Assembly (NCBI RefSeq): GCF_003610235.1
Contig: NZ_RAPR01000001.1
Location: forward strand, 6,820,001-6,884,000
Direction: 5' to 3'
DNA: 64,000 nt
From: Catellatospora citrea
GTDB lineage: Bacteria; Actinomycetota; Actinomycetes; Mycobacteriales; Micromonosporaceae
The position numbers and the translations under genes were made by a program. Position 1 is the stretch's first letter; every line of letters begins with the position of its first letter. Below are positions 16,773-25,145 of the stretch, piece after piece. The notes under the pieces are model-generated. The model had not been told where the DNA came from. It did not search any database and saw only the letters and a list, made by a program, of their open reading frames with translations.

Positions 16773-17471
16773 ATGCCGACCCAAGCCATCGACACCGCCC
16801 TGCTTCAGCCCACCGAGTTCCTCGACTACGACTCCGACGTCGTGCGTGACTTCGTCGCCCGGGCGCTGCCCGGCGGCGGCACGGACCTGACCCCGATCGA
16901 GAAGGCCGTCGCGCTCTACTACGCCGTGCGCGACGGCATCCACTACGAGGTGTACGGCGCCGACCTGTCCCGCCACGGCCTGCAGGCCAGCGCCACGATC
17001 ACCCGCGGCACCGGCTTCTGCGTGCACAAGTCCATCGTGTACGCCGCCGCGGTGCGCTCGGTCGGCGTGCCCAGCCGCATCTACTACGGCGACGTGCGCA
17101 ACCACCTCGCCTCGCCCCGCCTCGAGGAGCTGATGGGCGGCAACATCTTCACCTTCCACAGCCTGACCACCGTGTACCTCGACGGACGCTGGGTGCGCGC
17201 CACCCCGGTCTTCAACAAGCTGCTCTGCCACCTCTACAAGATCAAGCCGCTGGAGTTCGACGGGCGCACCGACTCGATGTACCACCCGTACGACGAGGAC
17301 GGCCGCCGGCACATGGAGTTCCTGCACGAGCACGGCGAATTCGACGACGTGCCCTACGACATGGTCGTCGGCGGCATCCGCACCGCCCACCCCAAACTGT
17401 TCGCCGGCGAGCACACCACCGCCCGCGGCTCCCTTATCGCCGACGCCGCCGCCCCGGGAGGTGGGTGGTGA
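16773..17471 (+). CDS. Transglutaminase-like cysteine protein
   Basis: A 232-residue soluble protein with a transglutaminase-like core: nucleophile Cys in GTGFCVHKS (C83) followed by helix AAVRSVGVPSRIYYG, and His in IFTFHSLTTVYLDG (H129). The third catalytic position, normally Asp after the conserved Trp (WxxvDP), reads WVRATP, so Thr replaces Asp, as seems common in this subfamily. Members can hydrolyse or transfer thioester/amide groups; release of the ring acid from the carrier protein is a reasonable guess, since no thioesterase is present in this operon. GGGAGGAAACCACC precedes the ATG. The end overlaps the next gene (GTGA). Confidence 0.78.
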   Translation: MPTQAIDTALLQPTEFLDYDSDVVRDFVARALPGGGTDLTPIEKAVALYYAVRDGIHYEVYGADLSRHGLQASATITRGTGFCVHKSIVYAAAVRSVGVPSRIYYGDVRNHLASPRLEELMGGNIFTFHSLTTVYLDGRWVRATPVFNKLLCHLYKIKPLEFDGRTDSMYHPYDEDGRRHMEFLHEHGEFDDVPYDMVVGGIRTAHPKLFAGEHTTARGSLIADAAAPGGGW

Positions 17472-18250
17472 ACCCGCTGAAGTCCAGCTCCGCGCCGCCG
17501 GGGCGTGCACCGAACCGCCGCGGCCACGCCGACCTGGAACTGGTCGTACCCGCGTTCAACGAGGCCGCCCGGCTGCCCGCGACGCTCGCCGAGGTCACCG
17601 GCTTCCTGTCGGCAAAGCCCTGGCACACCCGGGTCGTCGTCGTCGACAACGGCAGCACCGACGACACCGCCGCCATCGTCGACGCCCGCGGCTGGGACGT
17701 GGAAGTGGTCGTCGTCGGCTGCTCCCGGCCCGGCAAGGGCGCGGCAGTGCGCCGCGGCATCGCCGGCAGCACCGCCCGGCTCGTCGGCTTCATCGACGCC
17801 GACCTGTCCACCCCCGTGCCGACCCTCAACCAGGCCATCGCCGAACTCGAAGCCGGCGCCACCGCCGCGATCGCGTCCCGGCACGCCCCCGGCGCCGAAC
17901 TGACCCACCCGCAGCCACTGCTGCGGCGACTCGGCGGGTCGGTGTTCCGGCTACTGGCCCGCCGGCTCGTCCCCGGCATCCACGACACCCAGTGCGGCTT
18001 CAAGATCTTCGACCGGGTCGCGGTCCAGCAGGCGCTGCACCGCTGCCAGGTCAACGGATTCGCCTTCGACGTGGAACTGCTACGCCAACTGCGCCGCGCC
18101 GGCGGCCGCATCGCCGAAATCCCCGTCACCTGGACCGACGACGCACGCTCGACGTTCCGCCCGCTGCGCGACGGCCGCGCCGCGTTCACCGACCTGCTGC
18201 GCCTCTACCGGGCCGACCGGCTCGGCACCAGCCAGGCAGGTGCCCGATGA
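17468..18250 (+). CDS. Family 2 glycosyltransferase (polyprenyl-phosphate mannose synthase-like)
   Basis: About 260 residues. LELVVPAFNEAARLP, VVVVDNGSTDDT, KGAAVRRGI and FIDADLSTP are the GT2 nucleotide-sugar and metal-binding motifs; HDTQCGFKIFDR is typical of DPM1/polyprenyl-phosphate glycosyltransferases. No transmembrane helices are seen, so it resembles the soluble catalytic type. GTG at 17468 overlaps the previous stop and follows GGGAGG; GTG at 17465 is an alternative. It could make a lipid-linked sugar used by the GT87-type enzyme at 19743. Confidence 0.88.
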   Translation: MNPLKSSSAPPGRAPNRRGHADLELVVPAFNEAARLPATLAEVTGFLSAKPWHTRVVVVDNGSTDDTAAIVDARGWDVEVVVVGCSRPGKGAAVRRGIAGSTARLVGFIDADLSTPVPTLNQAIAELEAGATAAIASRHAPGAELTHPQPLLRRLGGSVFRLLARRLVPGIHDTQCGFKIFDRVAVQQALHRCQVNGFAFDVELLRQLRRAGGRIAEIPVTWTDDARSTFRPLRDGRAAFTDLLRLYRADRLGTSQAGAR

Positions 18251-19740
18251 ACACCCCACACAGCCCCCGGCGGGTGCTCGTGCTCAGCCGATACGACATC
18301 GGGCACCCGCACGCCGGCGACGTCGAGCACTACCTGCACGAGATCACCCGGCGCTGGGCAGCCGACGGCTGCGAGGTGACCTGGTCGACGACCCGGACAC
18401 CGGGCCTGAGCGCCGAGCAGACCATCGCCGGCGTACGGATCCTGCGCTCGCTCAGCCCGCTGGGCGCCCTCACCCGCCTGGTCGGCGAAGGCGCCCGGTT
18501 CGACGCCATCCTCGACGGCGGCGACCACGGCGCAGTGATACCGCTGGTCACCGGCCAGTCAGTGCCGGTGGTGCCGGTGGTGCACCGGATCCGCCGACGC
18601 CCCGCCGGGCGCCTGCGCCGGCTGATCACCGGCCCGGTGTCCCGCTGGAACCGCCCCGACCAGGCCGTGGTGGTGCTGTCCCCGTCGGCACGGCACGACC
18701 TGCGGCACCGGCACCGCTTCGGCGGCCCGATCTTCGTCGTCCCGCCCGGCGCACCGCCACCGCCCGCGAGCTCCGGCGTCGACCCGGCCCGGTCCCCGGC
18801 GCCGACGATCGTCGTCGACGTGGACCTGGTCGCCGAGCAGCGCATCGACCTGCTGCTCAAAGCCGTGCCGCAGGTCGCCGCGGCGGTGCCGGGCCTGCGC
18901 GTCGAGATACTCGGCGACGGCCCGGAACTCGCCGCGCTGCGCGAGCTGGCTGCGGCCTCAGTGCCGGCGTCGGTGACTTTGCACGGCCGGGTCACCGACG
19001 CCGAAAGGGACGCCTGGCTGCGCCGCGCCTGGCTGACCGTGTCCACCGCCACCGGCACCGCCTGCGGCTGCCCGCTGCTGGCCGCCGCCGCATACGGCGT
19101 GCCCGGCGTGGCACTGCAGGCACCCGGCACCCGGGACTTCCTGCGGGCCGGACTGACCGGACACCTCGTCGACTCCCCGGACGACCTGCCCGCAGCGCTG
19201 ATCGAGCAGTTGACGGCACTGGCCGACCCCGCAACCGTCCGACGGGCCGCGCAGGCATGCCGGACCTGGGCCGGCTGCTTCACCTGGCAGCGCAGCGCCG
19301 CGCTGCTGGCCGGGGTCGTCGAACACCAGATCCGCGCGCACCACACCGGCACCGCCCGCCGCCGCTCGGCCCGCTCCGACATCGCCACCCTGGTGCGCCT
19401 GCCCGCGGGCGCGCACGTGCCGGCCGGCGCACTGCGCCCGACCGACGAGGTCGCCACCACCGACGGGCAGGTCAACGTGATGCTCAACGGCTGCGACGAG
19501 CACGACGCGCTCGGCGTGCTGGCCCGCCTGGGCGTCACCGACGCCGGGCACCGCCTGGCCGGACACGACGACCTGCTCATCGGACCGCATCCGCTGCCCC
19601 CGCTACTGGCCGGGCCGACCGCCCGGCGTACCCGACCCCGACCCCCGACCCGGGAACAGGCGCCGGCCGCACCGTCGCTGCTGCGCGACCCGAGCCCGAT
19701 CCCCGCCAACCGCCGCCCACTCACCTTCAAGAGAGGCTGA
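18247..19740 (+). CDS. Family 4-type (GT-B) glycosyltransferase
   Basis: A 497-residue GT-B enzyme that begins RRVLVLSRYDIGHPHAGDVEHYLHEI, the acceptor-domain start of GT4 proteins. The donor domain carries VEILGDGPELAALREL, VTLHGRVTDAERDAWLRRA and a conserved AAAYGVPGVALQAPGTRDFL region. The exact EX7E motif is not obvious, so donor use is uncertain. The ATG at 18247 overlaps the stop of the GT2 gene (ATGA). A larger open frame upstream is an accidental extension through the GT2 gene. The C-terminal 130 residues are Pro/Arg-rich and have no clear match. Confidence 0.82.
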   Translation: MNTPHSPRRVLVLSRYDIGHPHAGDVEHYLHEITRRWAADGCEVTWSTTRTPGLSAEQTIAGVRILRSLSPLGALTRLVGEGARFDAILDGGDHGAVIPLVTGQSVPVVPVVHRIRRRPAGRLRRLITGPVSRWNRPDQAVVVLSPSARHDLRHRHRFGGPIFVVPPGAPPPPASSGVDPARSPAPTIVVDVDLVAEQRIDLLLKAVPQVAAAVPGLRVEILGDGPELAALRELAAASVPASVTLHGRVTDAERDAWLRRAWLTVSTATGTACGCPLLAAAAYGVPGVALQAPGTRDFLRAGLTGHLVDSPDDLPAALIEQLTALADPATVRRAAQACRTWAGCFTWQRSAALLAGVVEHQIRAHHTGTARRRSARSDIATLVRLPAGAHVPAGALRPTDEVATTDGQVNVMLNGCDEHDALGVLARLGVTDAGHRLAGHDDLLIGPHPLPPLLAGPTARRTRPRPPTREQAPAAPSLLRDPSPIPANRRPLTFKRG

Positions 19741-19742
19741 CC

Positions 19743-21041
19743 ATGTACACCACAGAAACCCCGTCCACCCGCCCGAGCCGCCGGCTCGTCGTCGGCACCG
19801 CGATCGCGGTGGTCCTCAGCGCCATCGTGCTGGCGCTGATCGCCGAGGCCGTGTTCACCCACGACGCCTACTGGGTCCAGCGCTGGACCGTCGACCTGAA
19901 GGTCTACCTGGCCAGCGGCCTGGCCGTGCGCGACGGCACCTCCCTGTACGACGTGGTGATCCAGTCACCGCTGTACGGCCCGATGCCGTACCTGTACCCA
20001 CCGCTGACCGCGATCCTGTTCTTCGTCCCGCTGTCGTTCCTGCCCATCGGCGCGGCGAGCTTCGTGTGGAACGCGGTCTCGCTGGTCGCGCTCGGCGCGG
20101 TGGCGTGGATGTCGCTGCGGATCGCCGGAGTCCGCGACCCGCGGGTGCACGCCGTGCTGACCGTCGTCGTGCTGGCCCTGGCGACCTGGCTGCTGCCGGT
20201 GCGCATCCAGCTGATCGCCGGACAGATCAACATGTTCCTGCTGCTGCTGGTGCTGCTCGACTTCCGCGGCTACACCGGCCGCTGGCGGGGCATCGGCATC
20301 GGCATCGCCGCCGGCCTGAAGATCACCCCGCTGATCTTCATCGGATACCTGGTCGTCACCCGCCAGTGGCGGGCCGCCGGCACCGCACTGGGGGCATTCC
20401 TCGCGACGGTCGCGGCCGGTTTCGTGCTCATGCCGGGCGACTCGGCGACCTACTGGGGCGGCCTGGTCCTGCACTCCTCCCGCGCCGGCGGCGTCTTCGA
20501 CACCCCGAACCAGTCGCTGTCCGGGGCGATGGCCCGCGCGCTGTCGGTCGAGCAGTTCGCGAACTGGTGGCTGGTCGTGCTCGCCCTGGTCGCGGTCGCG
20601 GGTCTGGCAGTGGCCCGCTACGTGCACCAGCGGGGCTCGGACTTCCTGGGCTTCTCCGCCGCCGCCATCACCGGCCTGCTGATCTCGCCGGTGAGCTGGG
20701 AGCACCACTGGGTGTACGTGATCCCGCTGCTGATCTGGCTGGCCGTCCGGGCGTACCAGACCCGCTCGACGGGCCTGGCGGTGACCACGGCGCTGCTGGT
20801 CACGGCATTCACGGTGCGGATCTTCTCGCTGCTGGGCATCCAGGAGTCGCCGCCCGCGCCGATGGCGCTGGCAGCCTGGGAGCAGGTGATCGGCGCGATG
20901 TTCCCGCTCACCGGCCTGCTGCTGCTCATCGTCGGCCCGTTCTGGGTTCGCCGTAACCTGGCTGCCCCGGCGGTGACGCCGCCGGCGGCCGTGGCCCCGG
21001 CCGCCCCGGTCCGCGAACCGGCGCAGGCCCTGGCGGGCTGA
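19743..21041 (+). CDS. GT87-type integral membrane mannosyltransferase (DUF2029 family)
   Basis: A 432-residue polytopic protein with about ten hydrophobic segments. WTVDLKVYLASGLAVRDGTSLYD, with its conserved Asp in the first outer loop, then YLYPPLTAILFFVPL, GQINMFLLLLVLLDFRG, AGLKITPLIFIGYLVVTRQW and ISPVSWEHHWVYV are hallmark GT87 motifs of polyprenyl-phosphate-mannose-dependent enzymes such as PimE. It starts two bases after the GT4 gene and is the last gene before a strong terminator. Its presence with GT2 and GT4 suggests that the product, or a carrier lipid, is glycosylated at the membrane. Confidence 0.87.
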   Translation: MYTTETPSTRPSRRLVVGTAIAVVLSAIVLALIAEAVFTHDAYWVQRWTVDLKVYLASGLAVRDGTSLYDVVIQSPLYGPMPYLYPPLTAILFFVPLSFLPIGAASFVWNAVSLVALGAVAWMSLRIAGVRDPRVHAVLTVVVLALATWLLPVRIQLIAGQINMFLLLLVLLDFRGYTGRWRGIGIGIAAGLKITPLIFIGYLVVTRQWRAAGTALGAFLATVAAGFVLMPGDSATYWGGLVLHSSRAGGVFDTPNQSLSGAMARALSVEQFANWWLVVLALVAVAGLAVARYVHQRGSDFLGFSAAAITGLLISPVSWEHHWVYVIPLLIWLAVRAYQTRSTGLAVTTALLVTAFTVRIFSLLGIQESPPAPMALAAWEQVIGAMFPLTGLLLLIVGPFWVRRNLAAPAVTPPAAVAPAAPVREPAQALAG

Positions 21042-21050
21042 GCCGTACCC

Positions 21051-21091
21051 GATGCCGCGGGGGACGCCGTCCTGGCGTCCCCCGCGGCATC
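21051..21091 (+). terminator. Rho-independent terminator of the nucleoside operon
   Basis: Perfect 18-bp arms (21051-21068 and 21074-21091) with the 5-base loop GTCCT, followed by CGTTTT. It starts ten bases after the last stop codon of the operon and faces the end of the convergent LacI gene (stop at 21146), so it may act in both directions. Confidence 0.88.
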
Positions 21092-21145
21092 CGTTTTGCA
21101 TGACGACTTGTTCGCGGCACACGGGGGTGCCGCGGATCGGTGTGT

Positions 21146-22207
21146 TCAGGCCGGTGGGGGAGCGGTGCTGCCCCGCACGACCAGCTCGGTGGGCAGCACG
21201 ACGTGCTCGGCGGTGACCGTACGCCCGGCACGGGTGTCCTCGATCGCTGCGTTCAGCGCCTCGGCGGCGACCCGGCCCTTGGCCACGACGTCCTGGCGAA
21301 CGGTGGTCAACGCCGGCCGGATCTGCGTCGCCAGCGGACTGTCGTCGAAACCGACGATCGAAAGCTGTGCCGGGACGCTGATGCCGAGCTCCTCGGCTAC
21401 CTGCAGCGCGCCGTAGGCGACCGCGTCGGAGAAGCACAGGATGGCGGTGGGGCGGTCGGGGCGGTCCAGCAGCAGCCGGGCTCCCGCCTTCGCCAGCTCC
21501 AGCACGGATCCGTCCTGGCGGGCCATCAACGGCACGATCCCGGCCGCGTCGAGCGCGTCGCGCCAGCCGAGCAGTCGCTGCGCCGACGCGTGCCCGTCGA
21601 CCGTGACGTCTTCCGGTCCGATCAGCCCGTGCCTGCCGTGCACGCCCGACATCAGCAGGCCGATCCTGCGGTGGCCGAGGTCGATCAGGTGCTGGGCGGC
21701 GGCGCGGGCCCCGGCACGGTCGTCCACGTTGACCGCGGCGATGCCGTCGACCGGGGTCTGGTCGATGTAGACCAGCGGCAGGCGGCGGCGGGTCAGGTAC
21801 TGCACGGCCAGCGACGTCGGATCGCACGAGTAGATCAGCGCGCCGTCGATGGCGACGTCCCGCGCGGGAACGACCTCGCCCTCATCGGACGAGGTCAGCA
21901 ACGTGAGCGCCAGACCGGTCGGGCCGAGCTGCTCGGCGATCGCGCCGAGGAAGCTGGTGGCGACCGGGTCGGTGAAGGCGAAGCGCAGCGAGGAGGTCAG
22001 CACGATCCCGACCGCGCCCGTGGTGCCCTTGGCCAGGGCACGGGCGGTGGGGTCGGGCCCGACGTAGCCGACCTCCTGGGCGGCGGCGAGGATCCGTTCG
22101 CGCAGCGAGGCGGAGAGCTGGTCCGGTTTCGAGAACGCGTTCGACACGGTCATCCGGCTCACGCCGACGCGGTCGGCGATCGTCTGCAGGGTCACCCGTG
22201 CCGCCAC
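21146..22207 (-). CDS. LacI-family transcriptional repressor
   Basis: A 353-residue regulator. The N-terminal helix-turn-helix VTLQTIADRVGVSRMTVSNAFSKP and hinge ILAAAQEVGYVGPDPTARALA are textbook LacI/GalR. The periplasmic-binding-like ligand domain follows (GAVGIVLTSSL, IDGALIYSCD, VNVDDRAGARAAAQHLIDLGHRRIGLL, LSIVGFDDSPLATQIRPALTTV). It probably senses a sugar or nucleoside and could control the convergent operon that ends at 21041 or unlinked sugar genes. The promoter side faces the small gene at 22316. Confidence 0.95.
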   Translation of the reverse strand: MAARVTLQTIADRVGVSRMTVSNAFSKPDQLSASLRERILAAAQEVGYVGPDPTARALAKGTTGAVGIVLTSSLRFAFTDPVATSFLGAIAEQLGPTGLALTLLTSSDEGEVVPARDVAIDGALIYSCDPTSLAVQYLTRRRLPLVYIDQTPVDGIAAVNVDDRAGARAAAQHLIDLGHRRIGLLMSGVHGRHGLIGPEDVTVDGHASAQRLLGWRDALDAAGIVPLMARQDGSVLELAKAGARLLLDRPDRPTAILCFSDAVAYGALQVAEELGISVPAQLSIVGFDDSPLATQIRPALTTVRQDVVAKGRVAAEALNAAIEDTRAGRTVTAEHVVLPTELVVRGSTAPPPA

Positions 22208-22315
22208 GTCACCGCCACTCGCTGAGCCACGTCCGCCGCACCGGCCGGCGGCGGCTCGACCGGCGGACCGCCGCGGTGCCGATGGGTCGAAGTTTCACAT
22301 TAGCAGTCGGGCGGC

Positions 22316-22492
22316 TCAGGCCGTCTTGACCAGACGGGCGGCCCGGGTGATGCCGCGGGCCAGCCCGTCGCGGACCGCCCGGATGCGGCGGGGCCGCTCC
22401 ACGTGCGGGACGACCGGAGCGTTGGGGCGGGCGCTGGCGAACTCGTAGCTGACGCTGTCGACGGCGCTGACGAAGGCGGCTGGCATCTCCAT
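22316..22492 (-). CDS. Small hypothetical protein (58 residues)
   Basis: ATG at 22492 is preceded by CAGGAGCCCGTC, a good ribosome site, and the frame ends at a TGA at 22316. The protein MEMPAAFVSAVDSVSYEFAS continues with an Arg-rich amphipathic C-terminal half (RPRRIRAVRDGLARGITRAA). No signal peptide or known domain is seen. Its interest lies in the operator-like repeats just upstream (22523-22584), which probably control it. Confidence 0.6.
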   Translation of the reverse strand: MEMPAAFVSAVDSVSYEFASARPNAPVVPHVERPRRIRAVRDGLARGITRAARLVKTA

Positions 22493-22522
22493 GACGGGCT
22501 CCTGACTTCGGAGAACTTTCTT

Positions 22523-22584
22523 CTGTACCGATACAGTAAGCCCGTGCCTCTGTACCGGTCAAGAGATTTACTGGACCGGTACAG
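22523..22584. promoter_or_regulatory. Repeated palindromic operator (CTGTACCGRTACAG type)
   Basis: Three copies of one motif. CTGTACCGATACAG is a complete near-palindrome at 22523-22536. CTGTACCGGTC (22550-22560) and GACCGGTACAG (22574-22584) are exact inverted halves separated by 13 AT-rich bases. They lie 31-92 bases upstream of the 58-residue gene. The form is typical of TetR- or GntR-type operators; no gene for such a regulator is next to it in the window. Confidence 0.68.
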
Positions 22585-22650
22585 AAATATTCACTACCGT
22601 GATCACGACTGCGCGACGGTGTCCTGACTAAGGCCGCATGCTGTGCCGGC

Positions 22651-23226
22651 TCAGATCACGGACCATCGGTCGAGCAGCAGCGTGAGCAGCAACTGGCCGA
22701 CGACCGCGATCACCGCGAACACCCCGGCCTGCACCCCGGGCCGCAGCGGCGACCGCTCGGCACGGGCCGTCAGTCCATAGGGGACCATCACGGCCGCCGC
22801 GATCGGGACGCCGCCCAGCAGGCCGAACAGCAGCGCCCCGGTGCCGCTCATGCCGGCACGGAACAACGACCGCTCGAACGCCACGCCGTTGACCAGCCGC
22901 ACCTCGACGGTGCTCCCCGGTGCGATCGCCCCACCCGTGTTGGACATGCCGACGGTCCGGTCCGGCAGCGACGGCTCCGCGGGCGTGAAGTATCCGACGC
23001 AGTCGGTCCACTCCGTCGCGGTCTCCTGGTCGATGATCTCCGAGGTGCAGCGGGAGACCACGACGGTGCCGGGCACGCCGACCCATCCGGAGCGCCCGAG
23101 CGACTCCGTGCCCAGTTCCTGCACGAGCTGGGCGTTGAACCACATCCAGACCAGCGCGACGGCGAGCACGCCCAGTCGTACGAACACGACGGACGCCCTC
23201 TCCCGGAAGGCGGCCGCACGACTCAT
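22651..23226 (-). CDS. Membrane protein of unknown function
   Basis: A 191-residue protein with three hydrophobic segments: residues about 14-32 (VVFVRLGVLAVALVWMWF), about 128-150 (GTGALLFGLLGGVPIAAAVMV) and about 166-186 (GVFAVIAVVGQLLLTLLL). The roughly 95-residue loop between the first two is polar, contains two Cys (SRCTSEI and TDCVGY) and an SNTGGAIAPGSTVEVRL strand-rich stretch, and is probably extracellular. The overall form recalls DUF3592-like proteins, but I cannot assign a family firmly. Confidence 0.7.
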   Translation of the reverse strand: MSRAAAFRERASVVFVRLGVLAVALVWMWFNAQLVQELGTESLGRSGWVGVPGTVVVSRCTSEIIDQETATEWTDCVGYFTPAEPSLPDRTVGMSNTGGAIAPGSTVEVRLVNGVAFERSLFRAGMSGTGALLFGLLGGVPIAAAVMVPYGLTARAERSPLRPGVQAGVFAVIAVVGQLLLTLLLDRWSVI

Positions 23227-23411
23227 GCCGCCGAAGCTACCGGCGGGCGGCGGCCGGGCGAAAGGCGTCCGTCACGGCTCCCGGTGGCCCGACCCGGGCC
23301 GGGTGCCTCACTCGACCTGCCGGCGGGCGGCACCCACCGACCGGTGGACGCCGCCCGCTTGCCGACTTGGTGGCCGGTGAGGGCGGCATGGTTGGCCGCG
23401 AGTCGCCGGGC

Positions 23412-23960
23412 TCACCCGTCCGTCTGCTCGAGCAGGACCCGCAACGCCTTGCGGCCCCGAGAGAGCCGGCTGCGCACGGTGGCCTCCGGGATGCGGCACA
23501 GTGCGGCGATGTCGGCGTACGGCCAGCCCATGCCGTCGGCGAGGATCACCACGATGCGGTAGTGCTCGGGCACCTGGCGCAGCGCCTCCCGCAGCGCCTC
23601 CCGCATCACCACCTCCGACTCCGGGGACTGCACGGCGTCGGTCTGCGGAACGTCGGCCACCGGGACGGGCCGGCGCAGGCTGCGGCGGTGGCCGTCGATC
23701 GCGGTGTTCACGACGATCCGGTAGAGCCAGGTGCGCACCGACGAGCGCCCGTCGAACCCGGCGCAGTGCCGCCATGCCTTCAGCAGCACGTCCTGGCACA
23801 GGTCCTGGGCGTCGTGCGGATCGCGGCTGAACCGCCGGCAGAACGCGGTCACGTCCATCATGTACCGCTCGACGACGACCCGGAACGCCTCCCGGTCGCC
23901 GTCGGCACAGCGGCGCATCAGCGCCGCGTCGTCGTCATCGTGCAAGGTCGCCGTGAGCAT
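23412..23960 (-). CDS. ECF-type RNA polymerase sigma factor
   Basis: A 182-residue ECF sigma factor. Region 2 (DREAFRVVVERYMMDVTAFCRRF, DAQDLCQDVLLKAWRH, VRTWLYRIVVNTAID) and region 4 (EALRQVPEHYRIVVILADGMGWPYADIAALCRIPEATVRSRLSRGR) are complete. The ATG at 23960 follows CGGGAAGAC. The frame is open further upstream on the same strand, but that part overlaps other sequence and has no similarity. No anti-sigma gene is adjacent; a short hypothetical gene lies directly upstream. Confidence 0.92.
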   Translation of the reverse strand: MLTATLHDDDDAALMRRCADGDREAFRVVVERYMMDVTAFCRRFSRDPHDAQDLCQDVLLKAWRHCAGFDGRSSVRTWLYRIVVNTAIDGHRRSLRRPVPVADVPQTDAVQSPESEVVMREALREALRQVPEHYRIVVILADGMGWPYADIAALCRIPEATVRSRLSRGRKALRVLLEQTDG

Positions 23961-24021
23961 GTCTTCCCGCCCGTCGTCTGAGGTGGACTCAGGTTCGGGC
24001 GGATCGGGCGTGCAGACGTCG

Positions 24022-24225
24022 TCAGCTGACGACGTCGGGCGAATCGGTGTCGACCTGCCGCGCCACGGCCCGGCCGCGGTCGGCGCGCAGCGCGCCGCGC
24101 ATCCGTTCCAGGGTGGCCTGGTCGAGGTTGGCGACGTCGGCGAGGAACCCGATGAGCCACGCGTCGGCGGCCCCGGCCAGGCGGACGCGCCGGAGCGCGT
24201 CCCGGGCGGCAGGTGACGGATGCAT
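24022..24225 (-). CDS. Small hypothetical protein upstream of the ECF sigma gene
   Basis: A 67-residue frame starting MHPSPAARDALRRVRLAGAA and containing two likely helices (ADAWLIGFLADVANLDQAT, LERMRGALRADRGRAVARQ). It is helical and without Cys or membrane segments. It precedes the sigma gene on the same strand by 61 bases. No clear ribosome site is visible; the frame could also start at 24270. A regulator of the sigma factor is possible but unproven. Confidence 0.42.
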   Translation of the reverse strand: MHPSPAARDALRRVRLAGAADAWLIGFLADVANLDQATLERMRGALRADRGRAVARQVDTDSPDVVS

Positions 24226-24377
24226 GTCCGTTCTGACGCGCGTCCCGGCGGGGGCGTGCCCGGCTGGCACAGCCGCCGGCGGCCCGACGGGGGACGGCGA
24301 CCTGTCCGATGCGCCGGTGCTCGCCGCGGCACGGCGTGATTAGGGTCGATGGCAGACCTCCGACCGAACGGTGACCC

Positions 24378-25097
24378 GTGACCCACCCGTCCCGCTCCAC
24401 CGGCGCCGGCGGGCTGCCGGCGCGCTGGCCGCACGGCAGCTTCCTGGCGACTTTGAGCGAAACCGATCGCGGCGCGCTGCTGGCGCTGGGCACCGGGCGC
24501 AGGTTCGCCACCGGCGCGGCGCTGGTCCGGGAGGGCGAGCCCGGCACCGACGTGTACGTGCTGCAGCGCGGCTGCGTGAAGGTGCTGGGCGACACCGTGG
24601 ACGGGCACACCACGCTGCTGGCGATCCGGGTGCCCGGCGACCTGATCGGGGAGCTGGCCGGGCAGCGCACGGCGGTGCGGTCGGCGACGGTGCGGGCCGC
24701 GGCCCGCTGCGAGGCTCGGTGCATCGACCGGGCCACGTTCGACGCGTACCTGCTGCGCCATCCCGCCGCGACGCGGGTGCTGCTGGCCAGCGTCACCGCG
24801 AAGCTGCAGCAGGCGACGCGGTTCCGTATCGACCTCGCGGGCGCGTCGGCCACGGTGCGCCTGGCGCGCACGCTGCTGCCGCTGTATGAGACGTACGCCC
24901 GGCCCGGCGGTGGTGTGATCGACGTGTCGTTGAGCCAGCGTGAGCTGGCCGCGCTGGCCGGGGTCGCACCCGCGAGCGTGTTCCGGGCGCTGGCCGCGTT
25001 ACGCGAGCGCGGCGCGGTCAGCACGGGATACCGCAGGGTGGCGGTGTCGGATCCGCAGGAGCTGGCGCGGGTGGCGCGCAACGAGGACCCGCAGTGA
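24378..25097 (+). CDS. Crp/Fnr-family transcriptional regulator
   Basis: A 239-residue regulator. An N-terminal cyclic-nucleotide-binding barrel (FATGAALVREGEPGTDVYVLQRGCVKV, RVPGDLIGELA) is joined by a dimerisation helix to a C-terminal HTH_Crp domain (VSLSQRELAALAGVAPASVFRALAALRERGAV). The phosphate-binding Arg-Ser pair of true cAMP receptors is not obvious (TAVRSATV), so the ligand is open. GTG at 24378 is the likely start. It diverges from the hypothetical/sigma pair and ends at a strong hairpin. Confidence 0.92.
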   Translation: MTHPSRSTGAGGLPARWPHGSFLATLSETDRGALLALGTGRRFATGAALVREGEPGTDVYVLQRGCVKVLGDTVDGHTTLLAIRVPGDLIGELAGQRTAVRSATVRAAARCEARCIDRATFDAYLLRHPAATRVLLASVTAKLQQATRFRIDLAGASATVRLARTLLPLYETYARPGGGVIDVSLSQRELAALAGVAPASVFRALAALRERGAVSTGYRRVAVSDPQELARVARNEDPQ

Positions 25098-25139
25098 GCG
25101 GCGACCGGCCCCGCCTGGTGCGGCGGGGCCGGTCGCCGC
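25098..25139. terminator. Bidirectional terminator, perfect 18-bp stem
   Basis: Exact arms 25098-25115 and 25122-25139 flank the loop TGGTGC. The hairpin begins immediately after the stop of the Crp/Fnr gene and ends seven bases before the stop of the convergent lipoprotein gene. Confidence 0.85.
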
Positions 25140-25145
25140 GGCGGG

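Noticed and set aside
17461..19740. Single 759-residue glycosyltransferase frame
   Set aside because: Its first 260 codons are the wrong frame of the GT2 gene; the real GT4 gene starts at the ATGA at 18247.
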